NCBI GenBank assembly: GCA_035280025.1
Contig: DATEGT010000195.1
Span: 7,302 to 71,301, forward strand
Source of the DNA: VBDM01 sp035280025
GTDB lineage: Bacteria; Pseudomonadota; Gammaproteobacteria; Burkholderiales; SG8-39
DNA length: 64,000 nucleotides
Direction: 5' to 3'
Shown: one piece after another, positions 51,473 to 59,998 of the stretch
Layout: each line of letters opens with the position of its first letter
Position numbering within the stretch: position 1 is the stretch's first letter
Notes under the pieces: generated by a model
Seen by the model: only the letters and a program-made list of their open reading frames with translations
Databases searched by the model: none
Told to the model about the DNA's origin: nothing
Program-made: the position numbers and the translations under genes

Positions 51473-52270
51473 TTAGAGTCCTCTGAACATCAATGCCGTC
51501 AGCACGAAATCGAGCGCGAGGATCGCCAGCGACGAAGTGACGACCGTGCGGGTCGTCGCGCCCGAAACGCCCTCCGCCGTCGGCGGCGCGTCGTATCCCT
51601 CGAAAACGGCGATCCAGGTCACCGCCACGCCGAACACGAAGCTCTTGATGAAGCCGTTCAGCACGTCCTGGCGGAAATCGACGGCCGCCTGCATCTGCGA
51701 CCAGAACGATCCTTCGTCCACGCCGATGAGACGCACGCCGACGAGATAGCCTCCGAACACGCCCATGGCGGAAAACAGGGCGGCGAGCAGGGGCATGGAG
51801 ATCACTCCCGCCCAAAAGCGCGGGGCGACGACTCGTGCGATCGGGTCCACGGCCATCATTTCCATCGCCGACAGCTGCTCGGTCGCCTTCATCAGGCCGA
51901 TCTCCGCGGTGATCGCGCTGCCCGCGCGGCTGGCGAAGAGCAGCCCGGCCACCACCGGGCCGAGCTCGCGCACCAGGGACAGGCTGACGAGAACGCCGAG
52001 CGCATCCGACGACCCGTAGCGAACCAGCGTGTCGTATCCCTGGAGCCCGAGGACCATGCCGACGAAAAGGCCCGAAACCAGGATGATGACGAGCGAAAGC
52101 ACCCCCGCGAAGTAGATTTCGCGAATGGTGAGGTGGAAGCGCTTGAAGCTCGGCCCGGACTCCCTCAGCGTCAGCCAGAGGAAGCGGCAGGCGAACCCGA
52201 GCCGCCAGATCCAGCTGTTGACGATGCGCGCGCCCAAGGCCCGCAGCAGCTCCAGGACACGCTGCATCAT
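51473..52270 (-). CDS. mlaE: MlaE, permease of phospholipid ABC transporter
   Basis: The 265-residue MlaE has the permease-fold signature (SLSLVRELGPVVAGLLFASRAGSAITAEIGLMKATEQLSAMEMMAVDP) and five to six spans. It is the inner membrane subunit between MlaF and MlaD. ATG 52270 overlaps mlaF by 4 bp. Confidence 0.95.
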   Translation of the reverse strand: MMQRVLELLRALGARIVNSWIWRLGFACRFLWLTLRESGPSFKRFHLTIREIYFAGVLSLVIILVSGLFVGMVLGLQGYDTLVRYGSSDALGVLVSLSLVRELGPVVAGLLFASRAGSAITAEIGLMKATEQLSAMEMMAVDPIARVVAPRFWAGVISMPLLAALFSAMGVFGGYLVGVRLIGVDEGSFWSQMQAAVDFRQDVLNGFIKSFVFGVAVTWIAVFEGYDAPPTAEGVSGATTRTVVTSSLAILALDFVLTALMFRGL

Positions 52271-53067
52271 TGGGCGAGCAGATCCTGCCGGTACTCGGGC
52301 GCGGGATAGTGAAACGGCACGGGCCCGTCGGGCTCGCCGTACACGAATTGCCTAAGCGAGGGGAGGTGCTCGGCGCGTACCTCGTCCGGCGTGCCCTGGA
52401 ATTCGACCTTTCCGGCCGACATGTAATACACATAATCGACCAGTTCGAGCGCCTCGGCGACGTCGTGGGTCACCACGATCGAGGTCGCACCCAAAGCGTC
52501 GTTCAGACGGCGGATCAGCTGGCCGATGACACCCAGTGAGATCGGATCCAGCCCGGTAAAAGGCTCGTCGTAGAGCATGAGCATGGGGTCGAGAGCGATC
52601 GATCGCGCGAGCGCCACTCGCCGCGCCATTCCGCCGGAGAGCTCCGAGGGCATGAGATCGGCCGCGCCGCGCAGACCGACCGCCTGCAGCTTCATCAGGG
52701 CCAGATCCCGGATCAGGGGCTCAGGCAGCCGCGTGTGCTCGCGCATTTGGAAAGCGACGTTGTCGAACGAAGACAAGTCGGTGAACAACGCGCCGAACTG
52801 AAACAGCATTCCGATCTTCCGGCGCAGGGCGAAAAGGCCCTCGTCGTCGAGCTCGCTGATCACCTCGCCGGCGACGCGTATCTCGCCGCGGTCGGGCACC
52901 AGCGCGCCGCCGATGAGGCGCAGCAGCGTCGTCTTCCCACAGCCGGAAAGCCCCATGATGGCGACCACCTTGCCCTTGGGAACGACCAGGTTGATGTCCT
53001 TCAGAACCTGGCGCTGATCGTAACTGAACGTGACGTCCTGGACTTCGACCAGATTTCTTGTCGCCAC
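52267..53067 (-). CDS. mlaF: MlaF, ATPase of phospholipid ABC transporter (GTG start)
   Basis: The 266-residue ATPase has Walker A GLSGCGKTTL near 38-47, signature LSGGMARRVALARS near 141-154 and Walker B PMLMLYDEPFTGLDP. GTG 53067 with an AGGA site marks the start; a reading further upstream includes non-coding sequence. It opens the mla operon. Confidence 0.95.
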   Translation of the reverse strand: MATRNLVEVQDVTFSYDQRQVLKDINLVVPKGKVVAIMGLSGCGKTTLLRLIGGALVPDRGEIRVAGEVISELDDEGLFALRRKIGMLFQFGALFTDLSSFDNVAFQMREHTRLPEPLIRDLALMKLQAVGLRGAADLMPSELSGGMARRVALARSIALDPMLMLYDEPFTGLDPISLGVIGQLIRRLNDALGATSIVVTHDVAEALELVDYVYYMSAGKVEFQGTPDEVRAEHLPSLRQFVYGEPDGPVPFHYPAPEYRQDLLAQ

Positions 53068-53158
53068 GGCGTCCTGCTCGGAGTAGCGGAGAGCGAATTC
53101 TAGCTGAAAGGCCGGGGGCTTTGCGCTATCATCGGCGCATCCGACAAAGGGCCGTCTG

Positions 53159-53884
53159 ATGCCCGAACCGTTGGTTCGATTCCGTGGTGTGACCAAGAGC
53201 TTCGGACGCGCTGAGGTGCTGCGCGGCATCGATCTCGATCTCGCGCCGGGCGCTTGCGTGGGGTTGACCGGAGTCAATGGAGCCGGAAAAACGACGCTCA
53301 TCAAGTGCCTCCTGGATTTCTGCGATCTCGATTCGGGAGCGATCGACGTCGACGGCGTCGAGCACCGGCGCCCTCAAGCGCGTGCGCGCCTCGCGTTTCT
53401 CCCGGAACGCTTCACCGCTCCCTACTTCCTCACCGGCCGCGAATTCCTCACCATGATGCTCACGCTGTTCGGGGGGCGTTATGAAGAAGAACCCGTTCGC
53501 TCGATGTTCGCCGCGCTCGACCTGGACGTCGCGGCTCTGGAAAAGCCGGTGCGGAACTATTCCAAGGGCATGACACAGAAGCTGGGGCTCGCCGCTTGCC
53601 TTCTTTCGCAGCGAGACCTGTACGTGCTCGACGAGCCGATGAGCGGGCTCGATCCCGCGGCGCGCGCCCGCGCCAAGGATCTGCTGCTGGAGCTGAAGGC
53701 CCGCGGACGAACCCTGCTGATCACCTCGCACTCGCTGTCCGATGTCGAGGAAGTGTGCGATCGGGTGACGGTGCTGCACAGAGGAACACTGGCCTACGCC
53801 GGCACACCCGGCGGCTTGTGCAAGATGTACGAAGAATCTTCATTGGAGCGCGCCTTCCTGAAGTGCATCGAAACCCATGCCTGA
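53159..53884 (+). CDS. Orphan ABC transporter ATP-binding protein
   Basis: The 241-residue ATPase has Walker A GVNGAGKTTL near 40-49, a signature-like YSKGMTQKLGLAACLLSQ near 138-155 (where the usual LSGG is YSKG) and Walker B LYVLDEPMSGLDPAARA. This pattern is typical of ABC-2-linked ATPases such as those for export of cell-surface material. No permease is adjacent; the next gene, an 8-bp overlap, encodes a response regulator. It is divergent from mlaF across 91 bp. Confidence 0.88.
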   Translation: MPEPLVRFRGVTKSFGRAEVLRGIDLDLAPGACVGLTGVNGAGKTTLIKCLLDFCDLDSGAIDVDGVEHRRPQARARLAFLPERFTAPYFLTGREFLTMMLTLFGGRYEEEPVRSMFAALDLDVAALEKPVRNYSKGMTQKLGLAACLLSQRDLYVLDEPMSGLDPAARARAKDLLLELKARGRTLLITSHSLSDVEEVCDRVTVLHRGTLAYAGTPGGLCKMYEESSLERAFLKCIETHA

Positions 53885-55301
53885 TAACGCCAAGCCCAGC
53901 CTGCTCATCGTCGACGACGATCCCCTGATCACCGAAACCCTGTCGTACGCCCTCGGAAAGGACTTCGAGGTCATGGTGAGCGATTCCCGCCAGCACGCCG
54001 TCAGCCTCCTGAGGCAAGCGGACGAGGCGCCGCAGCTCGCGCTCGTCGACCTTGGGCTGCCGCCCATGCCTCACAGGCCCGACGAAGGATTCCAGCTGAT
54101 CAGCGACCTGCTCGCGCACTCGCCTGCGATGAAGATCCTGGTGCTCTCGGGACAGAACGACGCGGCGAACGCAAGGCACGCGCGCACGCTGGGCGCGGCG
54201 GAGTTCGTCGCCAAGCCATGCGACCCCGAGAACCTGAAGAAGATCCTGCTCCATGCGCTCCAGTTCCGCGCCGCCGAGATCTCCGGGCAGGGGATCGCCG
54301 AAACCGACCCGCTGGTCGGCAAGAGCCCGGCGCTGCAGAAGCTCAAGAGTCAGATCAGCCAATACGCCGATTCGCCCTTCCCCGCCCTCATCGAGGGCGA
54401 GTCGGGAACCGGGAAGGAGCTCGTAGCGAACCTGCTGCACCGCCTGTCGTGGCGGCGCGTGAAGCCGTGGTTCGCGCTCAATTGCGCAGCGATCGCGCCT
54501 ACACTGGTCGAGCCCACGCTGTTCGGCTACGCCAAGGGGGCTTTCACGGGGGCGACGCAAAACAAGTCGGGATATTTCGAGGACGCGAGCGACGGCACGC
54601 TGTTCCTGGACGAGATCGGCGAGCTGCCGCTCGAGCTCCAGGCGAAGCTGCTGCGCGTGCTGGAGAACGGCGAGTTCCAGCGCGTCGGCGAGACTCAGCA
54701 GAGGTTCTCCCGCGCGCGCGTGATAGCGGCGACCAACCGGGATTTGCGCCAGGAGGTTCGCAAGGGGAATTTCCGCGCCGATCTCTACCACCGGCTCTCG
54801 GTTTTTTCTATCGAAGTTCCTGCCCTGCGCGAAATGGACGAAGACCGCGTCCTGTTGCTCGAGCATTATCGGAAGTTCTACGCCGAGCAGGCGAAGCTTT
54901 CGCCCTTCGCCCTGGACGAGGCCTCGCAGAAGGCCTGGCGCGCGTACCACTTCCCGGGAAACGTGCGCGAACTGCGCAACGTCGTCATCCGGTTGACCAC
55001 GAAGTACGCGGGCCAGAAGCTTTCCCTCGCGGAGCTCGAACCCGAGTTCGACCTGGAGACGCAGGCCGAAGGCGGGCCGGGGCTGCCTTCCGATCCCGGA
55101 ACCCTCATCGACCAAGCGCAGCGGCACCTGCAGCGCGAGCGCGGCTTCAACCTGGATCAGATGCTCAAGGCCTGGGAGCAGGGCTACATCGAGGCGGCGA
55201 TGAAGCTCACGCGGGGAAACGTGAGTCAGGCGGCGAAAATGCTCGGCATCAACCGCACTACGCTGTACTCGCGCATGGAATCCGCGCAGAAGCAGGAGTA
55301 G
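53877..55301 (+). CDS. Sigma54-dependent response regulator (NtrC-like, Fis-type HTH)
   Basis: The 474-residue activator has a receiver domain with acidic pocket (IVDDDP at 11-16), phospho-Asp58, Ser91 and Lys113; an AAA+ domain with Walker A GESGTGKE (174-181), intact GAFTGA loop (221-226) and Walker B TLFLDEIGEL; and a C-terminal Fis-type helix-turn-helix (ASQAAKMLGINRTTLYSRM-like). It would activate sigma54 promoters. No histidine kinase is adjacent. It resembles activators found at exopolysaccharide/PEP-CTERM loci, but no such genes are visible here. Confidence 0.92.
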   Translation: MPDNAKPSLLIVDDDPLITETLSYALGKDFEVMVSDSRQHAVSLLRQADEAPQLALVDLGLPPMPHRPDEGFQLISDLLAHSPAMKILVLSGQNDAANARHARTLGAAEFVAKPCDPENLKKILLHALQFRAAEISGQGIAETDPLVGKSPALQKLKSQISQYADSPFPALIEGESGTGKELVANLLHRLSWRRVKPWFALNCAAIAPTLVEPTLFGYAKGAFTGATQNKSGYFEDASDGTLFLDEIGELPLELQAKLLRVLENGEFQRVGETQQRFSRARVIAATNRDLRQEVRKGNFRADLYHRLSVFSIEVPALREMDEDRVLLLEHYRKFYAEQAKLSPFALDEASQKAWRAYHFPGNVRELRNVVIRLTTKYAGQKLSLAELEPEFDLETQAEGGPGLPSDPGTLIDQAQRHLQRERGFNLDQMLKAWEQGYIEAAMKLTRGNVSQAAKMLGINRTTLYSRMESAQKQE

Positions 55302-55328
55302 GTTTCGGGTCCCGCGGGGAGCGACTCG

Positions 55329-56735
55329 ATGTATCTCGAACACTTCGGGCTGAAAGAGGCGCCGTTCCGCATTACCCCGCACACGGATTTCTTCTTTCAA
55401 GGCGCCAATCGCGGCGCGACGCTCGACGCTCTCCTGTACGCCATCACGAACGACGAGGGGATCGTCAAGGTCTCGGGAGAAGTGGGCAGCGGCAAGACGA
55501 TGCTGTGCCGGGTGCTGATGGAACGCCTGCCCGCGACGGTCGAAACCATCTATCTCGCCAACCCTTCGCTGTCCCGCGACGAGATACTTCTCGCGATAGG
55601 CGATGAGCTCAAGGTCCAGCTCGAGGAGGACCGCGCCACGCGCGTGATCCGGTCGCTGCAGGAACACCTGCTTCGGCTGTTCGGACAGGGACGGCGCGTC
55701 GTCGTGCTGATCGACGAGGCCCACGCGATGCCCGACGAGTCGCTCGAGGAGATCCGGCTCTTGTCGAACCTGGAGTCCAACCGCCACAAGCTGCTGCAGA
55801 TCGTCCTGTTCGGGCAGCCCGAACTGGACGAGCATCTGGATACCGCGGAGATGCGCCAGCTCAAGGAGCGCATCACGCACAGCTTCCGCCTCGAGCCCCT
55901 GGTTCGCGGCGACATCGACAGCTACGTCGACTTTCGCATGCGCGCGGCAGGCTACCGCGGCCCCAAGGTCTTCACCCGCGAGGCGATCAGCGACATCGCC
56001 CGCGCGTCGCAGGGCCTGACGCGGCGGATCAACATCCTCGCGGACAAGTCCCTGCTCGCGGCTTTTGCGGCGGGGACCCACGCGGTCACGGCGGTGGAAG
56101 TCAAGCGGGCGGTGCGCGACTCGGAGTTCTATCGCGCCAGAGGCCGAACGCAGAAACTGCGCATCGGCGTGGCGGCTTTGGCCGCCGGGTTGGTCCTCGG
56201 CTGGGTGACTCACATGCTGCTCCCGGGGGCGGCCCCGCAGCCGATGGCCGCCTCGGCAGCTTCGCCACCGGCGCCCGATTCCCGGACGAGCGCCGTAGCC
56301 GCTGCCTCGCCCGCTGCGACGCCAGCGCCCGTCGCCGCGGAGGCGAAACCGATTCCCAAGCAGGGGGATGCGCCGGAGAGAAAGCCCGTGGCCCCGGCGC
56401 AGGGAAACCTGGTCCGGGAGCGCTTCGAGGCCGCGCAAACATGGCTGCACAACACTCCGGGGGACTGGTATGCCGTACAGCTTGCCACGGCAAGCGTAGA
56501 ACAGCTGCCCCAACTCGAGGATTTCCTGAGAAAAGCTGCCGCGTCCGTGCCCGTCACCGAGCTATTCGTGTACAGCGTCAAGATCCAAGGTCAGCAACAC
56601 TATCGGGTCGCGTACGGGTCTTTTCCCAGCGCCGCCAAAGCGCTCGAAGCCATGGAAGACTTGCCGCAGCTCCTTGCCGCGTACCAGCCTTACACGCGCA
56701 GCGTCGAGCGGATGCGGAGCCAGAATCGCCAGTAG
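55329..56735 (+). CDS. mshM: MshM/ExeA-like AAA ATPase with C-terminal SPOR domain
   Basis: The 468-residue protein has an N-terminal ExeA/MshM-type ATPase (YLEHFGLKEAPFRITPHTDFFF start, Walker A GEVGSGKT near 50-57, Walker B VVVLIDEAHAM near 127-137), one membrane span (about 282-299), a Pro/Ala-rich linker, and a SPOR-type domain at about 370-450 (WYAVQLATASVEQLPQLEDFL, YRVAYGSFPSAAKALEAMEDL). MshM supports MSHA pilus or secretin assembly. SPOR domains bind peptidoglycan lacking stem peptides, so the fusion may position the machine in the wall. Confidence 0.87.
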   Translation: MYLEHFGLKEAPFRITPHTDFFFQGANRGATLDALLYAITNDEGIVKVSGEVGSGKTMLCRVLMERLPATVETIYLANPSLSRDEILLAIGDELKVQLEEDRATRVIRSLQEHLLRLFGQGRRVVVLIDEAHAMPDESLEEIRLLSNLESNRHKLLQIVLFGQPELDEHLDTAEMRQLKERITHSFRLEPLVRGDIDSYVDFRMRAAGYRGPKVFTREAISDIARASQGLTRRINILADKSLLAAFAAGTHAVTAVEVKRAVRDSEFYRARGRTQKLRIGVAALAAGLVLGWVTHMLLPGAAPQPMAASAASPPAPDSRTSAVAAASPAATPAPVAAEAKPIPKQGDAPERKPVAPAQGNLVRERFEAAQTWLHNTPGDWYAVQLATASVEQLPQLEDFLRKAAASVPVTELFVYSVKIQGQQHYRVAYGSFPSAAKALEAMEDLPQLLAAYQPYTRSVERMRSQNRQ

Positions 56736-56786
56736 GCTCGCCCTCCGGGGCGGTTCTGCCTCGGTGAAAACCAAACCGGATTCGTG

Positions 56787-56826
56787 AAATAAGCGGCACG
56801 CGAGGCCAAATAAGCGGCACGCGGGG
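56787..56826 (+). repeat. Two direct repeats spaced 21 bp
   Basis: AAATAAGCGGCACGCG occurs twice, at 56787-56802 and 56808-56823, with three further similar bases. The 21-bp period equals two DNA turns, as expected for side-by-side protein-binding sites. They lie upstream of the mshL promoter. Confidence 0.8.
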
Positions 56827-56863
56827 TTCGTTTGGTTTGTGAAATCAGTTTCTTACATGGTAC

Positions 56864-56872
56864 TGTTATACT
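56864..56872 (+). promoter_or_regulatory. Extended -10 promoter of the msh operon
   Basis: TGTTATACT is a perfect extended -10 (TGnTATACT, five of six for TATAAT). No good -35 stands at the usual distance, so an activator bound at the upstream direct repeats is plausible. Transcription would start near 56879, about 47 nt before mshL. Confidence 0.55.
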
Positions 56873-56925
56873 AGGGCTGGAAATCCGCGCCCGGTCGGGT
56901 CAAAACAAGGGAATCGGAGGGCACC

Positions 56926-58695
56926 TTGCGACGCATTGCGCTGGCGGTTGTTGCTCTAGCGATGAGCGCCTGCGCGCACGCGCCCATTCCCGAGTCTGAA
57001 GGCCACCTGAAGAAGCCCCCCGAGCCGCCACCTTCGGGAACCGTGCCTTCGCCGGTCCAAATCTCGACGATCCTGCCCGAGCCCAAGCCCCGTCTCCGTC
57101 CGGAGACCTATACCGTCGTGGTCAACGGCGTGAAAGTTCAGGAGCTCCTGTTCGCGCTTGCGCGGGATGCGAAGCTGAACGTCGACATACACTCGGGGAT
57201 CACCGGCGTAGTCACCCTCAACGCCATCGACCAGACGCTGCCGCAGCTCCTGTCGCGCATCGCGAAGCAGGTGGACATGCGCTGGGAGCTCGACGGGCCG
57301 AACCTGGCGGTCATGCCCGATACGCCCTACCTGCACATCTACAAGATCGACTACGTCAACATGGAGCGGCTCGTCGCCGGCGCGACGGGAGTTTCTTCGC
57401 AAATCGGTGCCATCAGCGGCTCCGGAGGCGGAGGCAGCGGAGTAGCTGGAGCGGCCGGGGCGAATGGCTCCATTACCACGGTCAAGAATACGTCGGACAA
57501 CAAGTTCTGGGCGACGCTGGAACGGAACATCAAAGATATCCTGCACGAGACCGACAAGATCCTGCCCGGCGGCGGAGCGCAACCGGTCGTCCAGGCCCCT
57601 CCCGGCGCACCGGGTGCCGCGCCGCAGACAACGCCCAACGTGTCCTTCAGGGAGGCTGCCTCGGTCATCGTGAACCCCGAGGCGAGCCTCATCATCGTGC
57701 GGGCGACGTCGCGGCAGCACGAAAAGATCCAGGAGTTCCTGGATCAGGTGCTCGCCAACGTCAGGCGACAGGTCCTGATCGAGGCGACTATCGCCGAAGT
57801 CTCGCTCAACAACCAGTACCAGCAGGGCATCGACTGGTCGGCTCTGAGGACGCGCGGCTTGACGACCATCTCAGGCAATCAGGTTTCGGGCGGGTCGGTA
57901 AGCACGGGACCCCTGCTCCCTCCCAACCCGCCCGTCAATGGGACGATCTCCGGCGGAGGCCTGCCTAGCACCCCGGGATTCCCCAACCTCCTGACGCTCG
58001 CCTTTGCGCAAGGGACGAACATCGCGGGCGTCCTTCAGCTGCTCGAATCCTTCGGGAACGTGCGCGTGCTCTCCAGCCCGAAACTCTCGGTGCTCAACAA
58101 CCAGACCGCGCTGCTTCGCGTAGTCGACAACATCGTCTATTTCAACGTGCAGTCGAGCCAGACCGCGATAGGCACGGGAGGCGGCAGTGCCGGAGTCCAG
58201 ACCGCCGTCACCACGACCGCCGTCACGGTGCCCGTGGGGTTCGTCATGAACGTCACTCCCCAAATCGGCGACGACGACACCGTCCTGCTCAACGTCAAGC
58301 CCGCCACGACCCGTCTCATCAAGTTCGTCAACGATCCCAACCCGCTGCTGACGATCCCGAATCAGGTGCCGCAGTTGCGCATGCGGGAAATGGAATCCCT
58401 GATCAAGGTCAACAGCGGGCAGATGGCGGTCCTCGGCGGGCTGATCGAGGACTCGGTCAACGACATTGAGGATACGGTGCCCGTCCTCAATAGCATCCCG
58501 ATCCTCGGCTCGCTCTTCAGCTCGCGCAACCGGAACAATACGAAGACCGAGCTGGTCGTGTTCCTCCGTCCGGTGGTCATCAAGGACCCCAGCATCGACG
58601 GCGACTACCGCGCCTACCGCTCGCTGATCCCGGCGGACAACTTCACGTCTCAGCCCAACCCGGGCAAGACGGCGCCCTTCAGCGGAATGAAATGA
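56926..58695 (+). CDS. mshL: MSHA-type pilus secretin MshL (TTG start)
   Basis: The 589-residue secretin forms the outer-membrane pore. It has a lipoprotein-type signal (Cys14-16 region, ALAMSAC), N-terminal domains (KVQELLFALARDAKLNVDIHSGITGVVTLNAIDQTLPQLLSRIAKQVDMRWELDG), a glycine-rich insert near 164-183 and the C-terminal secretin core (NVRVLSSPKLSVLNNQTALLRV, VPVGFVMNVTPQI, VNSGQMAVLGGLIEDSVNDIEDTVPVLNSIPILGSLF). TTG at 56926 has a GGAGG site 5 nt before. It starts the mshL-N-E-G transcript. Confidence 0.92.
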   Translation: MRRIALAVVALAMSACAHAPIPESEGHLKKPPEPPPSGTVPSPVQISTILPEPKPRLRPETYTVVVNGVKVQELLFALARDAKLNVDIHSGITGVVTLNAIDQTLPQLLSRIAKQVDMRWELDGPNLAVMPDTPYLHIYKIDYVNMERLVAGATGVSSQIGAISGSGGGGSGVAGAAGANGSITTVKNTSDNKFWATLERNIKDILHETDKILPGGGAQPVVQAPPGAPGAAPQTTPNVSFREAASVIVNPEASLIIVRATSRQHEKIQEFLDQVLANVRRQVLIEATIAEVSLNNQYQQGIDWSALRTRGLTTISGNQVSGGSVSTGPLLPPNPPVNGTISGGGLPSTPGFPNLLTLAFAQGTNIAGVLQLLESFGNVRVLSSPKLSVLNNQTALLRVVDNIVYFNVQSSQTAIGTGGGSAGVQTAVTTTAVTVPVGFVMNVTPQIGDDDTVLLNVKPATTRLIKFVNDPNPLLTIPNQVPQLRMREMESLIKVNSGQMAVLGGLIEDSVNDIEDTVPVLNSIPILGSLFSSRNRNNTKTELVVFLRPVVIKDPSIDGDYRAYRSLIPADNFTSQPNPGKTAPFSGMK

Positions 58696-59990
58696 GCCTG
58701 CTCCTCGACGCGCTGAAGAAGGCGGAGCTCGCCAAGCAAATCGCAAAGGCGGAGTCACCCGCGCCCGAGGCCGGAGGGAGCGAATCGCCGGCGCCGCCGG
58801 AGTCGCCCCCTCGCGCCATTACCACGCGCGAGAAGCTTCCCGATATCACGCAGCCGATCGAGATACTCAGCGACGACCTCCCCTCCCCCAAGGAGCAAAG
58901 ATCCTCGGGGACCGCACCGCAACGACAGGAATTGACGCTGGAAGACCCGGAGCCCCCGGTACCCGCCGCCCGGCCCGCGCCCCCCTCGGACGACGACGCT
59001 CCCATCGGCGGGCGCGCCCAGGCCGAGCAGCTCTTTCAGGTCAAGGAGATGGACTACAACCCGCGCCGGCCGTTCTATCTCACTCTTGGCGCGCTCGGCG
59101 TGGTTGCGGTCGCCTACGGCGGCTACGTGTGGTGGCAGATGCAGCCGCACTACAGCTTCACCCCGGGCCAGGCGGTTCCGGGCGCTCCCGCGGCCCAGGT
59201 CGCGGCCGCCGTGAACACCGCACCGCCCTCGCAGCCCGCGGTAGCCGCCCCAGCCGCAGCGCCCGCGCAAGCCGCAACTCCAAGCGCCAAGATCGCCGTG
59301 ATTCCTCCGATACATCCGGCGCGCCCGAGGCCGAGGCCGCAGGCGCCCGCCGCTCCAGCGATGCCCGCGACGCCGCCGGAGCAGAAGGCGAGCACGCCGA
59401 TCGAGATCAACGCGCCGATACTCGCCGTCGATCCGTACGTCCAGCAGGGTTATCAGGCCTTCCAGAAAGGCGACCTGTCGGCCGCGCGCGACAACTACGA
59501 GAAGGCGCGCGCGCACGAGCCGAACAACCGCGACGCCCTGCTGGGACTTGCCGCCATCGACGTGCGCAGCGGCATGCTCGAATCGGCCGAAGCGCGCTAT
59601 CTCAAGCTGCTCGAAGCCGATCCGCGCGACGACCGGGCGGTCGCGGGTCTCCTCGCCCTGCGCGGCCGGCTCGATCCCGCGGCTTCGGAGAGCCGACTCA
59701 AGACGCTCATCGCCACCCAGCCCGAGTCCCCGCAGCTGCAGTTTGCGCTCGGCAACCAGTACGCGCAGCAATCGCGCTGGTCGGAAGCCCAGGCGGCCTT
59801 TTTCAAGGCGTACTCCATCGACCCGGAGAATGCCGACTACGCTTTCAATCTCGCCGTAAGCCTGGACCGGCTGCACCAGAAGCGGCCCGCGCTCGAGTAC
59901 TACCAGCGGGCGATCGCGCTGTCGGGAAAGCGCGCGGCGACCTTCGACCCGGGCCAGGCACGCACGCGCGTGCAGGAGCTGAGCAAATAG
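58692..59990 (+). CDS. mshN: MshN-like TPR membrane protein
   Basis: The 432-residue protein opens with MSLLLDALKKAELAKQ, the usual start of MshN-like proteins. A Pro-rich cytoplasmic part is followed by one membrane span (about 130-148), a Pro/Ala-rich linker and a C-terminal set of about four TPR repeats (about 245-425; YQAFQKGDLSAARDNYEKARAHEPNNRDALLGLAAIDV). It would act as scaffold in pilus assembly. ATG 58692 overlaps the mshL stop by 4 bp. Confidence 0.85.
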   Translation: MSLLLDALKKAELAKQIAKAESPAPEAGGSESPAPPESPPRAITTREKLPDITQPIEILSDDLPSPKEQRSSGTAPQRQELTLEDPEPPVPAARPAPPSDDDAPIGGRAQAEQLFQVKEMDYNPRRPFYLTLGALGVVAVAYGGYVWWQMQPHYSFTPGQAVPGAPAAQVAAAVNTAPPSQPAVAAPAAAPAQAATPSAKIAVIPPIHPARPRPRPQAPAAPAMPATPPEQKASTPIEINAPILAVDPYVQQGYQAFQKGDLSAARDNYEKARAHEPNNRDALLGLAAIDVRSGMLESAEARYLKLLEADPRDDRAVAGLLALRGRLDPAASESRLKTLIATQPESPQLQFALGNQYAQQSRWSEAQAAFFKAYSIDPENADYAFNLAVSLDRLHQKRPALEYYQRAIALSGKRAATFDPGQARTRVQELSK

Positions 59991-59998
59991 CCCGCTCC

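Noticed and set aside
53877..55301. A PEP-CTERM/exosortase system
   Set aside because: The regulator and ATPase resemble proteins of such loci, but no exosortase, PEP-CTERM protein or polysaccharide gene is present; the following genes are MSHA-type.
53721..56513. A 930-codon open frame on the minus strand opposite the regulator and MshM genes
   Set aside because: It is antisense to two clearly homologous genes; its composition is Arg/Gly/Leu-rich as expected from the complement of GC-rich codons, and no domain is visible.
56787..56826. Sigma54 -24/-12 box in the GGCAC-containing repeats
   Set aside because: GGCAC is present, but no TTGC stands at the required distance.
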